Made by a program: the position numbers and the translations under genes. The notes under the pieces were generated by a model. That model searched no databases. It was not told the origin of the DNA and saw nothing but the letters and a program-made list of their open reading frames with translations. DNA of 64,000 nt from an uncultured Roseibium sp. (GTDB lineage: Bacteria > Pseudomonadota > Alphaproteobacteria > Rhizobiales > Stappiaceae), in contig NZ_OY780958.1 in assembly GCF_963675985.1 (NCBI RefSeq), positions 2,914,001 to 2,978,000 of the forward strand, given 5' to 3'. Below are positions 1-8,102 of the stretch, piece after piece; position 1 is the first letter of the stretch; each line of letters opens with the position of its first letter.

Positions 1-1144
1 TGGCTTTCTTTTCAAGCGTTGCCAGGGTTGCGCGCAGTTTCTCGATATTGGCGTTTACGGCATCGGGAGTCGTCTGGCCGAAACCGGACAGCAGCTCCAT
101 GGTCGCCGAGCGTGTCTCCAGCGTTGCCTGCAACAGGCTGTTACCGCTTTTTGCGACCGCCTCGACGCGAGCCAACTGGTTCCGGCTGGAAACCGAGGCT
201 CCTTGAGCGGAATCGATGACGCCGTAGATCAGGCCGCGCACCATGTTTGCCCGGTTGTTGACCGTCTTGGCCCTGCCCGCAAGGCTGGCGTCCGGCTTGT
301 CGACCGTAAAGGGGTTGGTCTTGGCGATCGCGTCCTTCAGGGCGCCTTCAAAACCGCCGAGCATTTTCGTCAGCCCGTCCAGCATGCTGGCGTTCACGCC
401 CTCGACCGTCATTCCGGCCGCCCAGCTGACTTCCTGCGTCAGCTCCTCGACCTTCTTCAACGCATCCTTGTAGAGGGTTTTCCGGGCCATGGCTCCTTGC
501 GCGGACCCTGCTTCATCGGAGGCGGCATGCGCCGCCTCGCTCAGGAACATCCCTTCGAGCAGGATCGCCCCCTCCCGGATCGAAGACATCGTGCGGCCGA
601 GTTCATCGGCAGCGGTCAGGTTGGCAAGGGCGGCCGCTTCCTTGTCGGAGGCCGCGGTCTTTGCCTTATCCATCTCCTCGACGATCTGTTTGGCGATCGC
701 TTCCAGGCGGCTCGCAGACTGCGTCAGCCGGTCTGCCTGGTCCGACTGCGCCGTGCTGCTGTCGACCAGTTTCCGAAACTCTGCCGTCAGGTTGTCGACC
801 CTGGAGACAGCGGCGCTGATCATTGCCTTTTCCGGGGACTTCTCATCAATCCCATTGCCGACGGCGGCAAGGTCTTCGCGCAACCGGTCAATCTGGGCCA
901 GTGCGGCGTCCGCCCGTTCCGGTGTCCTGTCGGTCAGATAAGCCTTCTGGTCCGCGGAAGCTTGCTGGAGACTTGCCATAACCGCGGCGGCCTTCGCGTT
1001 CATGGCCGACTGATCGCGCAGCTGGACAATGGCCAGCGTTCCGACCAGCCCGACGGCCGCGGTCAGAATGGTGGTTGCGGCGAAACCGCCGCCGACCTTG
1101 ATGGAAAACCGCAGATGGCCAAGTGGCTTCAGCAACCAGTTCAC
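1..1144 (-). CDS. N-terminal part of a methyl-accepting chemotaxis-like membrane protein (truncated by window edge)
   Basis: Read leftward from a GTG at 1144-1142 with GGAGG about seven bases upstream, the frame stays open for about 381 codons to the left edge. The N-terminus (MNWLLKPLGHLRFSIKVGGG) is followed by one hydrophobic segment near residues 20-40, then a long Ala/Gln/Glu/Asp-rich, largely helical region suited to a periplasmic or coiled sensor domain. This start, with its FSIKVGGGF stretch just before the membrane segment, resembles alphaproteobacterial chemoreceptors. The second membrane segment, HAMP and signalling domains would lie beyond the window, so the chemoreceptor call is inference; another helical membrane sensor remains possible. 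The long open frame on the opposite strand here looks like a GC-driven shadow. Confidence 0.6.
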   Translation of the reverse strand, partial: MNWLLKPLGHLRFSIKVGGGFAATTILTAAVGLVGTLAIVQLRDQSAMNAKAAAVMASLQQASADQKAYLTDRTPERADAALAQIDRLREDLAAVGNGIDEKSPEKAMISAAVSRVDNLTAEFRKLVDSSTAQSDQADRLTQSASRLEAIAKQIVEEMDKAKTAASDKEAAALANLTAADELGRTMSSIREGAILLEGMFLSEAAHAASDEAGSAQGAMARKTLYKDALKKVEELTQEVSWAAGMTVEGVNASMLDGLTKMLGGFEGALKDAIAKTNPFTVDKPDASLAGRAKTVNNRANMVRGLIYGVIDSAQGASVSSRNQLARVEAVAKSGNSLLQATLETRSATMELLSGFGQTTPDAVNANIEKLRATLATLEKKA

Positions 1145-1332
1145 GAGCACCCCTCCAGAACGGAAAATCGAGGGCACTACAAGGCGGCAGCCTTAAACAA
1201 ATGGTGAAAAAAACACTGTCATTTCAGACAGTTGAAAAAATGTGCAGTCGACTGACGCAACGGGATCAAGGGTCTAGAAAGTGCAGTGCACAAAATTTCC
1301 GCGCAACTTCCGTTTGGTGGGACCGGAGCGAA

Positions 1333-1359
1333 ACAGCCCGGATGTCCTATCCGGGCTGT
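1333..1359 (-). terminator. Hairpin terminator of the hydroxylase-DUF2783-VOC unit
   Basis: A perfect 11-bp stem (ACAGCCCGGAT / ATCCGGGCTGT) with a 5-base loop lies 23 bases downstream of the VOC stop codon. Read on the minus strand it is followed by TTTCGC, a short U-run, consistent with intrinsic termination. Confidence 0.65.
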
Positions 1360-1382
1360 GCCATTTGAACGAAAAGGGATCG

Positions 1383-1925
1383 TCAGACTTCCGACAGTTC
1401 CTTTTCGTGCATCCAGGCGGCGTGCTTGGGGGCTTTCTTGGTCTTCGACCATTCCTCCAGCATGTCCCATTTCACCGCGTCGAGCTTCTCCAGCATCTTT
1501 TCTTCTTCCGGATCCGGACAGGCCAGCTCGATGCGGTGGCCGTTCGGGTCGAAGAAGTAGATGGAATGGAAGATGGAGTGGTCGGTGACGCCGAGCACTT
1601 CGATACCGTTCTTCTCCAGGTTCTCCTTGAACTCCAGCAGCTCATCGCGGTCCTTGACCTTGAAGGCGATGTGCTGGACCCAGGCCGGGGTGTTCGGGTC
1701 ACGCCCCATTTCCGGCTTGGTCGGCAGCTCGAAGAAGGCGAGCACGTTGCCGTTCCCCGCATCGAGGAAGATGTGCATGTACGGGTCCGGCTCGTGGGTC
1801 GAAGGAACATGGTTCTCGGCAATCGCCAGAATGAAGTCCATGTTCAGGTTCTTGCCGTACCACTCGACCGTTTCCTTCGCATCCTTGCAGCGATAGGCGA
1901 CGTGGTGAATTTTCTCGATCTTCAT
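1383..1925 (-). CDS. VOC (glyoxalase/bleomycin resistance/dioxygenase) family protein
   Basis: This 180-residue protein has two vicinal-oxygen-chelate half-modules. The candidate metal ligands sit at the usual places: H8 in KIHHVAYR, E66 in AFFELP, H85 in VQHIAFKV and E133 in HRIELA. The start ATG has GGAGG nine bases upstream. It is the last gene of a leftward unit after the flavin hydroxylase and the DUF2783 protein, 36 bases behind the latter. VOC enzymes include glyoxalases and extradiol dioxygenases; this one is far too short for 4-hydroxyphenylpyruvate dioxygenase. The neighbourhood suggests a role on an aromatic intermediate of the homogentisate route, but the substrate cannot be read from sequence. 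Confidence 0.85.
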   Translation of the reverse strand: MKIEKIHHVAYRCKDAKETVEWYGKNLNMDFILAIAENHVPSTHEPDPYMHIFLDAGNGNVLAFFELPTKPEMGRDPNTPAWVQHIAFKVKDRDELLEFKENLEKNGIEVLGVTDHSIFHSIYFFDPNGHRIELACPDPEEEKMLEKLDAVKWDMLEEWSKTKKAPKHAAWMHEKELSEV

Positions 1926-1961
1926 GGGATTGCTCCTCCAGTATGTCGATCCGAAGATCGA

Positions 1962-2171
1962 TCAGGCTTTGTCCCCTCCAGGCGCGTTCGCCGCCGCGGC
2001 GAGCGCTTCAGTCAGTACCGCCCGGTCGCCGATGTGATTGGCGAGGATCAGGATCAGCCGGGCGTTGAGGGCATCGCTTTCCGCCTTGGAAAGGCCCTCG
2101 TGCGTAGCAAGCAGTTCGGCGTAGAAATCGTCCGCGCCGGCAATGTTCGCGCTGGTGTTCAGATGTGCCAT
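1962..2171 (-). CDS. DUF2783 small protein, possible coupling component of the upstream hydroxylase
   Basis: This 69-residue acidic protein has the DUF2783 pattern: an N-terminal DDFYAELL segment, then SDALNARLILILANHIGDR and a C-terminal Ala-rich helix. It starts at an ATG with GAGGAA eight bases upstream, only 11 bases after the stop of the FAD monooxygenase, so the two are almost certainly co-translated. It has no membrane segment and no cofactor motif. The closest precedent I recall is MhaB of Pseudomonas putida, a coupling protein of about 66 residues needed by the 3-hydroxyphenylacetate 6-hydroxylase MhaA. The size, position and homogentisate context fit this, but homology to MhaB has not been tested. 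Confidence 0.8.
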   Translation of the reverse strand: MAHLNTSANIAGADDFYAELLATHEGLSKAESDALNARLILILANHIGDRAVLTEALAAAANAPGGDKA

Positions 2172-2182
2172 GATCTTCCTCC

Positions 2183-3793
2183 TCAGGCGCGGCCGGTGGC
2201 GGTGTTGAGTGCGGCCCGAACGGCCTTTTCGTCGTATGCGGTCCAGCGCGCGGCCACATGCTGGTCCGGGCGCATCAGATAGACGGCAGATGCCGCCTCG
2301 CCGAGATAGCGGTCCTTCAGCGCGCCGCTCGGATCGTCACTGGTCGACAGCGACAGACCCTCGACGGCGATGCCGCCTTCTTCCAGCGACGCCGGAACCT
2401 CCGTGTTGATCGCGAGAAGCTGGAACTTGTCGCCAAGGCGGTCGAGCAGCCAGCCACCGGATACCGGCGCGTCCGCTGCCGGAGACCCGGGACGGGTGCG
2501 TGCGGGCAGTCCCGCCGCATCCGGACCGTTGAGCGGCGAGCCGTCATAGGTGCAGGGCACGGACAGGCGGCCCGAGTTCACGAAGGGACGGGCGAATTCA
2601 TACGTTTCCGACAGGTCCAGGACCGCGTTGCGGAACTGGCGGCTGACGTCGGATTTCGGCGTGATGAAGTCGGTCGACCGCGACGAATTCAGGATGTTCT
2701 CGTCCGCGCCGTGGACCCGCTCCCAGTCGTAGGTCTCGAGCAGACTTTCCGGCGCCTTGCCGTCCATCACCAGCTTCAGTTTCCAGATCAGGTTGTCCGT
2801 ATCCTGCAGGCCGGAGTTGGCGCCGCGGGCGCCGAAGGGAGAGACCTGGTGAGCGGCATCGCCGGCAAAGATCACCCGGCCGTGACGGAATTTCTCCATG
2901 CGCCGGCACTGAAAGGTGTAGATGGACACCCATTCCAGATCGAATTCCACGTCCGGGCCGAGCATGGCCTTCAGGCGCGGAATGACGTTTTCCGGCTTCT
3001 TTTCTTCTTCCTTGTCGATATCCCAGCCGAGCTGCAGGTCGATGCGCCAGACGTCGTCGGGCTGCTTGTGCAGGAGCGCGGACTGGTTGCGGTTGAACGG
3101 CGGGTCGAACCAGAACCAGCGTTCGGTCGGGAAATCCGCCTTCATCACCACGTCGGCGATCAGGAAGTTGTCCTCAAACACCCGGCCGACGAAGTCGAGG
3201 CCCATCATGGCGCGGGTCGGCGAAGCAGCCCCGTCGCAGGCGATCAGCCAGTCGGTCTCAAGCTGATACGGCCCGTCCGGGGTCTCGATGGTCAGAGTTA
3301 CGCAGTCGTCTTTCGGCGTGACGCTGACGACCTTGTTGCCGCCACGGATCTGGACCGGCTTGCCATCCGCTTCCAGTTCGCGCAGGCGCTCGTAGAGATA
3401 GAGCTCGAAATAATACTGCTGCAGATTGATGAAGGCCGGACGCCGGTGGCCTTCTTCGGGCAGCAGGTTGAAACCATAGACCTGGCGCTCGTCGAAGAAG
3501 ACCTTGCCGGTGTTCCAGATGACACCCTTGTCGACCATGGGATCGCCGCAGCCGAGCCGGTCCAGGATTTCAAGCGGACGCTTGGCAAAGCAGATGGCGC
3601 GCGAGCCCCAGCTCACCTTGTCGTTTTCGTCGAGAACCAGAACAGGCACGTCCTGCTGCGCCAGATCAATCGCGGCCCCCAGGCCAATCGGACCAGCGCC
3701 GATGACAATGACCGGATGACGGACAGTCTGGCTCGCATCCTGGTCGGCGGATCGCTGATAGGGATAGAGCGGCGTTTCGAAGATTTTTGACAT
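2183..3793 (-). CDS. FAD-dependent aromatic monooxygenase (MhpA/PheA family; MhaA-like candidate)
   Basis: This 536-residue class A flavoprotein monooxygenase is cytosolic. The dinucleotide-binding GAGPIG lies at residues 32-37, a DG motif in ACDGAASPTR binds FAD/NAD(P)H, and the GD motif GDAAHQVSPFGARGAN contacts FAD ribityl. A C-terminal thioredoxin-like tail (YLMRPDQHVAARW) is typical of the family. I chose the ATG at 3793 because GGGAGG lies five bases upstream; a second ATG 12 bases earlier has an identical GGGAGG only two bases away. It opens the unit with DUF2783 and VOC genes. Next to hmgA and fahA, the likely reaction is ring hydroxylation that yields homogentisate, for example from 3-hydroxyphenylacetate. 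That substrate is inferred from context. Confidence 0.88.
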   Translation of the reverse strand: MSKIFETPLYPYQRSADQDASQTVRHPVIVIGAGPIGLGAAIDLAQQDVPVLVLDENDKVSWGSRAICFAKRPLEILDRLGCGDPMVDKGVIWNTGKVFFDERQVYGFNLLPEEGHRRPAFINLQQYYFELYLYERLRELEADGKPVQIRGGNKVVSVTPKDDCVTLTIETPDGPYQLETDWLIACDGAASPTRAMMGLDFVGRVFEDNFLIADVVMKADFPTERWFWFDPPFNRNQSALLHKQPDDVWRIDLQLGWDIDKEEEKKPENVIPRLKAMLGPDVEFDLEWVSIYTFQCRRMEKFRHGRVIFAGDAAHQVSPFGARGANSGLQDTDNLIWKLKLVMDGKAPESLLETYDWERVHGADENILNSSRSTDFITPKSDVSRQFRNAVLDLSETYEFARPFVNSGRLSVPCTYDGSPLNGPDAAGLPARTRPGSPAADAPVSGGWLLDRLGDKFQLLAINTEVPASLEEGGIAVEGLSLSTSDDPSGALKDRYLGEAASAVYLMRPDQHVAARWTAYDEKAVRAALNTATGRA

Positions 3794-3813
3794 ATGGCCT
3801 CCCATGGCCTCCC
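3794..3813. repeat. Perfect 10-bp tandem duplication covering the ribosome-binding site of the hydroxylase
   Basis: The decamer ATGGCCTCCC occurs twice without a gap. On the coding (minus) strand each copy supplies GGGAGG followed by CAT, so there are two Shine-Dalgarno/ATG candidates in the same frame, 12 bases apart. The copy nearer the gene gives the better spacing for the start at 3793. Confidence 0.8.
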
Positions 3814-3825
3814 TGTGTTCCGGGT

Positions 3826-3849
3826 AATTAGTTACGTTCGTAACTAATT
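3826..3849 (-). promoter_or_regulatory. Palindromic operator upstream of the flavin hydroxylase unit
   Basis: Two perfect 11-bp arms, AATTAGTTACG and CGTAACTAATT, flank a TT spacer. The site lies 33 bases upstream of the hydroxylase start. A degenerate version of the same motif precedes hmgA at 8083-8102 with 14 of 20 positions identical, which marks a shared regulator. The size and AT-rich symmetric shape suit a MarR-family repressor, but no such gene is present in the window. Confidence 0.75.
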
Positions 3850-4028
3850 TGATGCAAGTGTTTTCTGATCCGGAATACTGCGTAATTTCGAGGGTTTTTC
3901 GGTGTTTCCCAGACCGGTCAGCAAGAATGGCACATCATCTGGAACCGATTGCAAACCCCGATCTGGTCATCCCGGACGAAGCGACAGCGGAGATCCGGGA
4001 CCGGCGAATGAAGCAGGCCGAACCATGC

Positions 4029-4205
4029 CCGCTTGCTCCATTCTCCCCCCTTGAGGGGGAGATGTCACCAAAGGTGACAGAGGGGGGGTAACGGCACTGG
4101 CGTCATTCCAAGGAACTGCCCTTGTCTCGGAAAGGCAGAACACCCCCCTCTGTCCGCTGACGCGGACATCTCCCCCTCAAGGGGGGAGACGGGAGCAAGA
4201 GGCAT
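4029..4205. repeat. RIME-like pair of inverted palindromic repeats
   Basis: Two related elements, at about 4043-4088 and 4143-4188, face each other. Each has C-run/TTGA/G-run and GAGGGGG ends around a GATGTC core and can fold on itself, and their outer flanks are also complementary (TTGCTCC against GGAGCAAG). The whole block is therefore a large nested inverted repeat. The motif resembles the Rhizobium intergenic mosaic elements. The flanks, roughly 3850-4028 and 4206-4289, hold no convincing gene. Confidence 0.8.
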
Positions 4206-4289
4206 GGCATCGCCAATCTCAACGTCAGAGTCGATGAAGAAATCCGGCTTCGACAACAATCTCCAACGGTATGCCATTTCAATCGAAAA

Positions 4290-5249
4290 TCAGCCCTGAA
4301 GCTGCGCCCACATGTCCGCATCGCGTTGTGCGGTCCAGATGCGCGGGGTGTCGATGCCCAGCGCCTCGTCATAGGCGCGTGCCACGTTGAACGGCAGGCA
4401 ATGCTCGTAGATCGCGTAGTCGGCGAACTTGGGATCGCACTCGGCGCGGCAGGCGTCCCAGGCATCCTTGAGCGAGCCGCCGCCCTGGGCGATGCGCGCA
4501 ACCGGCTTGTAGGTGGAGGAGACGAAGTCAGCGGTGGCGGTCAGGGCCTTGTTGACCATGTCCTTGCCGACGAGAGCATCGCCGCGGCCGGGCGCGATCG
4601 CCTCGACATCGAAGGAGCGGATCGCTTCCAGCGTTCCCGGCCAGTCGTTGAAGTGACCGTCGCCGCAATAGCAGGCGGAGTGGTACTCGACGATGTCGCC
4701 GGTGAACATGACGTTCGCGTCCGGAACGTGGATGACGATATCACCCGCCGTATGAGCCCGGCCGACGAAGCGCAGGTCGACGCGGCGCTTGCCGAGATAG
4801 ACGGTCATGCGGTCGTTGAAGGTCGTGGTCGGCCAGGTGAGCGGCGGGACCTTGGCGATATCGTCATAGCCCATAAACAGGCGCGGGAAGCGCATGAATT
4901 CAGATTCCCGATCTTCCGCGCCGCGCTCGACGACCATGGAGCGGGCCTTCTGGCTCATGATGACGGTCGGTGCCTTGTAGGCGGCAGCCCCCAGCACGCG
5001 CACGGCGTGATAGTGGGTCAGCACCAGATGGCTGATCGGCTTGTCGGTGACGGAGCGCACCTTCTCGATCACCTTGTTGGCGAGTTCAGGTGTCGCCTGA
5101 GCTTCCACGATCATGACGCTGTCGTCGCCGATGATGACGCCCGTGTTCGGATCGCCCTCGGCGGTGAACGCCCAAAGGTCCTTGCCGATCTCGGTGAAGG
5201 AGATCTTCTTTTCCGCCATGTCGCCCTGGGATGCGAATTTCTTGCTCAT
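4290..5249 (-). CDS. MBL-fold metallo-hydrolase family protein with degenerate HxHxDH motif
   Basis: This 319-residue protein has the metallo-beta-lactamase fold order: beta strands around VMIVEAQA, a helix, then THYHAVRVLGA at residues 78-88, RAHTAGD with H166, and MFTGDIVEYH with D185. The canonical HxHxDH motif reads HYHAVR (79-84). The first two histidines remain but the Asp and third His are replaced, so metal site 2 is probably altered. It starts at an ATG with AGGA seven bases upstream, 36 bases after fahA, and so is the third gene of hmgA-fahA-MBL. A hydrolase acting on a ring-cleavage product or thioester is possible; the substrate is unknown. Confidence 0.85.
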   Translation of the reverse strand: MSKKFASQGDMAEKKISFTEIGKDLWAFTAEGDPNTGVIIGDDSVMIVEAQATPELANKVIEKVRSVTDKPISHLVLTHYHAVRVLGAAAYKAPTVIMSQKARSMVVERGAEDRESEFMRFPRLFMGYDDIAKVPPLTWPTTTFNDRMTVYLGKRRVDLRFVGRAHTAGDIVIHVPDANVMFTGDIVEYHSACYCGDGHFNDWPGTLEAIRSFDVEAIAPGRGDALVGKDMVNKALTATADFVSSTYKPVARIAQGGGSLKDAWDACRAECDPKFADYAIYEHCLPFNVARAYDEALGIDTPRIWTAQRDADMWAQLQG

Positions 5250-5285
5250 CTGATTGTCCTTTTGAGATCTCTCGTGATCCGGATC

Positions 5286-6554
5286 TTACTTGTTCCGGGC
5301 GTAAGGGTCTTCGAGTGCCGGCAGTAGCTTGCCGACGCAATCGCCGAAGCCGATGCGGTAGCCGTCGCCCTCGGCCGCGCCCGACAGGGTCAGCGTGTCG
5401 CCGTCCTCGATGAAGGTCCGGGTCGAGCCGTCCGGCAGCTCGATCGGCTCCTTGCCGCCCCAGCTCAGTTCCAGAAGCGAGCCGCGCTCCGGCTTGGTCG
5501 GGCCGGAAATGGTGCCGGAACCAAGCAGATCGCCGACATTCATCGGAGACCCGGCGGTGGTGTGATGGGCCAGCTGCTGGGCCGCGGAATAGTACATTTC
5601 CTTGTAGTTCGTCCGGGACAGCACATAAGCCTCATTCGCGCCTTCCGGCTGGATGGAGACGGAAAGCGGAATGTCGTAGAGCATCGGGCCCGGCTCGGCG
5701 AGGTAGGGCAGAAGCTCCTTCTCGCGCGCCGGCGTGGAGGTGCGGAACGGTTCGAGCGCCGCCTTGGTGATGATCCAGGGGCTGATCGTATTGGCCGTCG
5801 CCTTGGCCTGGAACGGCCCAAGCGGCTGGTATTCCCAGGCCTGGATGTCGCGCGCGGACCAGTCGTTCAGGAGAACGTAGCCGAAGATCATGTCGTCGGC
5901 TTCCTGGACGGTGACCGGGCCTTCGGAGCGCTGACCGACGATGGCGCCCATTTCCAGCTCGATGTCGAACCGGCGCGAGGGCATGAACGCCGGCATGTCC
6001 TTGTCGGGCGACTTCAACTGCCCCCAGGGGCGGCGAACGTCGGTGCCGGAGACGACGACGGACGACGCACGGCCGTTATAGCCGATCGGGATATGCAGCC
6101 AGTTCGGCGGCAGGGCGTTTTCCGGGCCACGGAACATGGTGCCGACGTTGAAAGCGTGGTTCCGGCCGGCATAGAAGTCGGTGTATTCGGCAACCTTGAA
6201 CGGCAGGTAGAGCGTGGCATCGGCCATCGCCACCAGGAATGGTTCCACTTCGGCCTGCTTCGCCGAGCCTTCGGCCAGAAGCGCGGTCAGCTCGGAACGG
6301 AAAGAGGCCCAGACCGCCTGGCCCAGCGCCATGAAATCATTCCAGTAAGGAACATTCAAAACCTTGGCGTCGCCGCCCGGCTTGAGAAGACCGGCGGCTT
6401 CCATGCCGGCGACATCGACGATCCGGTCGCCCAGCGCCACACCGCAGCGGGGGGCTTCGTCACCGATGGCGAAAACGCCGTAAGGCAGGTTGTTCAGCGG
6501 AAACGCGGTCTCCGCGGAATTGGCGCTGGCGACCCAGCTGCGCATCAGGGGCAT
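5286..6554 (-). CDS. fahA: Fumarylacetoacetase
   Basis: This enzyme hydrolyses fumarylacetoacetate to fumarate and acetoacetate, the last step of homogentisate breakdown. The 422 residues match the length of full-size FAH (human 419). An N-terminal SH3-like domain is followed by the catalytic FAH domain. YTDFYAGRNHAFNVG places D126 and H133 exactly as in the human enzyme, and NWLHIPIGYNGRASSVVVSG follows closely. I chose the ATG at 6554, with AAAGG upstream, because the longer in-frame extension to 6767 has Arg-rich, non-family sequence. It follows hmgA by 112 bases in the same direction. No maleylacetoacetate isomerase gene is seen nearby, so that step must be encoded elsewhere or be spontaneous or glutathione-driven. 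Confidence 0.95.
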   Translation of the reverse strand: MPLMRSWVASANSAETAFPLNNLPYGVFAIGDEAPRCGVALGDRIVDVAGMEAAGLLKPGGDAKVLNVPYWNDFMALGQAVWASFRSELTALLAEGSAKQAEVEPFLVAMADATLYLPFKVAEYTDFYAGRNHAFNVGTMFRGPENALPPNWLHIPIGYNGRASSVVVSGTDVRRPWGQLKSPDKDMPAFMPSRRFDIELEMGAIVGQRSEGPVTVQEADDMIFGYVLLNDWSARDIQAWEYQPLGPFQAKATANTISPWIITKAALEPFRTSTPAREKELLPYLAEPGPMLYDIPLSVSIQPEGANEAYVLSRTNYKEMYYSAAQQLAHHTTAGSPMNVGDLLGSGTISGPTKPERGSLLELSWGGKEPIELPDGSTRTFIEDGDTLTLSGAAEGDGYRIGFGDCVGKLLPALEDPYARNK

Positions 6555-6666
6555 GATTGACCTTTCAAATTCATTTCGTCTTCTGCGGTGCGAACCGGCC
6601 CGAACCGGATTGGGCCGGCCCGTCTTAAAACAACGGACAGGCGTCGTGAACCGCAGGTGTGTGTTG

Positions 6667-8037
6667 TTATTTGTCCCAGGTGCCTTCCGGGGTGCCGTCG
6701 AACTTCTTCTCGATGCCGTCCCAGCAGTCGACATAATCGTCCTGCAACGGGGCCTCCTTGCCGGCAAACGCCGTCAGGTGCTGCGGGAAACGGGTTTCGA
6801 ACATGAACGACATGGTGTTGTCGAGCTTTTCCGCCTTGAGATCGGCATTGGACGCGCCCTCGAAGGCATTGTTGTCCGGCCCGTGGGGCAGCATCATGTT
6901 GTGCAGGCTCATGCCCCCGGGGATAAAGCCCTTCGGCTTGGCATCGTACTGGCCGTAGATGTTGCCCATCAGTTCCGACATGATGTTCTTGTGATACCAC
7001 GGCGGGCGGAAGGTGTTTTCAGCCACCATCCAGCGCTCGCGGAAGAGCACGAAGTCGATGTTCGCCGTACCCGGCACGCCGGACGGCGCGGTCAGGACCG
7101 TGAAGATCGACGGGTCCGGATGGTCGAACAGGATCGCTCCGACCGGGCAATAGGTTCTGAGATCGTATTTCACCGGTGCGTAGTTGCCGTGCCAGGCGAC
7201 CACGTCGAGCGGCGAATGGCCGATCTTGCAGGTGTGGAACTGGCCGCACCACTTGATGGTCAGAATCGAGGGGACTTCGCGGTCCTCGTAAGCCGCTACC
7301 GGCGTCTTGAAGTCACGCCGGTTGGCCATGCAATTCGCGCCGATCGGGCCGCGGCCGGGCAGCTCGAACTTCTGGCCGTAGTTTTCGCAGACGAAACCGC
7401 GTGCCGGTCCTTCCAGCACTTCCACCCGGTAGACGAGACCGCGCGGAATGATGGCGATTTCCTTGGGCTCCAGATCGATGATGCCGAGTTCGGTGGCAAA
7501 TCGCAGCTTGCCTTCCTGGGGTACGATCAGGAGTTCGGAATCGGCGGAGTAGAAATATTCGTCCACCATGGATTCGGTAACGAGATAGATGTGGCTTGCC
7601 ATGCCGACCTGCGTGTTGACGTCACCGGCGGTGGTCATGGTGCGCATGCCGGTCAGCCAGGTCAGCTTCTGATCCGTGTGCGGCACCGGATCCCAGCGGT
7701 ACTGGCCGAGCGATACCACATCGTCGACGACATTCGGCGCCGACTTCCAGTACGGCAGGTCGATCTTGGTGTAGCGGCTGGAATGCTTCACCGACGGGCG
7801 AATGCGGTAACACCAGGTGCGCTCGTTCTGATGGGAAGGCGCAGTGAAGGCGGTGCCGGAAAGCTGCTCGCCATAAAGGCCGTAGGCGCATTTCTGCGGG
7901 CTATTCATGCCCTGGGGCAAAGCACCGGGCAGCGCCTCGGTCTCGAAGTCGTTGCCGAAGCCCGGCATGTACTGCAACTCGTTCTGGCCGTGTTGCGCAG
8001 CACCTTTTCCGACGATGTCGCTGTCGATCTGGTCCAT
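6667..8037 (-). CDS. hmgA: Homogentisate 1,2-dioxygenase
   Basis: This non-haem Fe(II) dioxygenase cleaves homogentisate to maleylacetoacetate. With the start at 8037 the protein has 456 residues. The iron ligands are recognisable with family spacing: H349 in RPPWYHKN, E355 in MSELMG and H385 in MLPHGPDNN, against human H335, E341 and H371. Of several in-frame ATGs, the one at 8037 has GGAGG eight bases upstream. The ATG at 8043 is too close to that site, and the one at 8079 lies next to the operator. It is the first gene of the unit hmgA-fahA-MBL and is preceded by an operator shared with the hydroxylase unit. Confidence 0.95.
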   Translation of the reverse strand: MDQIDSDIVGKGAAQHGQNELQYMPGFGNDFETEALPGALPQGMNSPQKCAYGLYGEQLSGTAFTAPSHQNERTWCYRIRPSVKHSSRYTKIDLPYWKSAPNVVDDVVSLGQYRWDPVPHTDQKLTWLTGMRTMTTAGDVNTQVGMASHIYLVTESMVDEYFYSADSELLIVPQEGKLRFATELGIIDLEPKEIAIIPRGLVYRVEVLEGPARGFVCENYGQKFELPGRGPIGANCMANRRDFKTPVAAYEDREVPSILTIKWCGQFHTCKIGHSPLDVVAWHGNYAPVKYDLRTYCPVGAILFDHPDPSIFTVLTAPSGVPGTANIDFVLFRERWMVAENTFRPPWYHKNIMSELMGNIYGQYDAKPKGFIPGGMSLHNMMLPHGPDNNAFEGASNADLKAEKLDNTMSFMFETRFPQHLTAFAGKEAPLQDDYVDCWDGIEKKFDGTPEGTWDK

Positions 8038-8082
8038 GTCCATATCCTCCCTGAAAGGGGCCCCGAGAGGGGCTGACATAAT

Positions 8083-8102
8083 TTAGTTTCACTTGTAACC
8101 AT
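8083..8102 (-). promoter_or_regulatory. Operator upstream of hmgA, second copy of the homogentisate regulon motif
   Basis: The 20-base site reads TTAGTTTCACTTGTAACCAT and matches 14 positions of the perfect palindrome before the hydroxylase gene, including the TTAGTT and GTAAC half-site cores. It sits 45 bases upstream of the chosen hmgA start, a position suited to repression. Confidence 0.65.

Noticed and set aside
203..1207. 334-codon open frame on the plus strand
   Set aside because: Its His/Arg/Gly-rich composition shows no family features, while the minus-strand frame has a membrane segment, a ribosome-binding site and a chemoreceptor-like start.
2258..3790. 510-codon open frame antisense to the flavin hydroxylase
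   Set aside because: The opposite strand encodes a complete monooxygenase with all FAD motifs; the antisense frame is a GC-codon-bias shadow.
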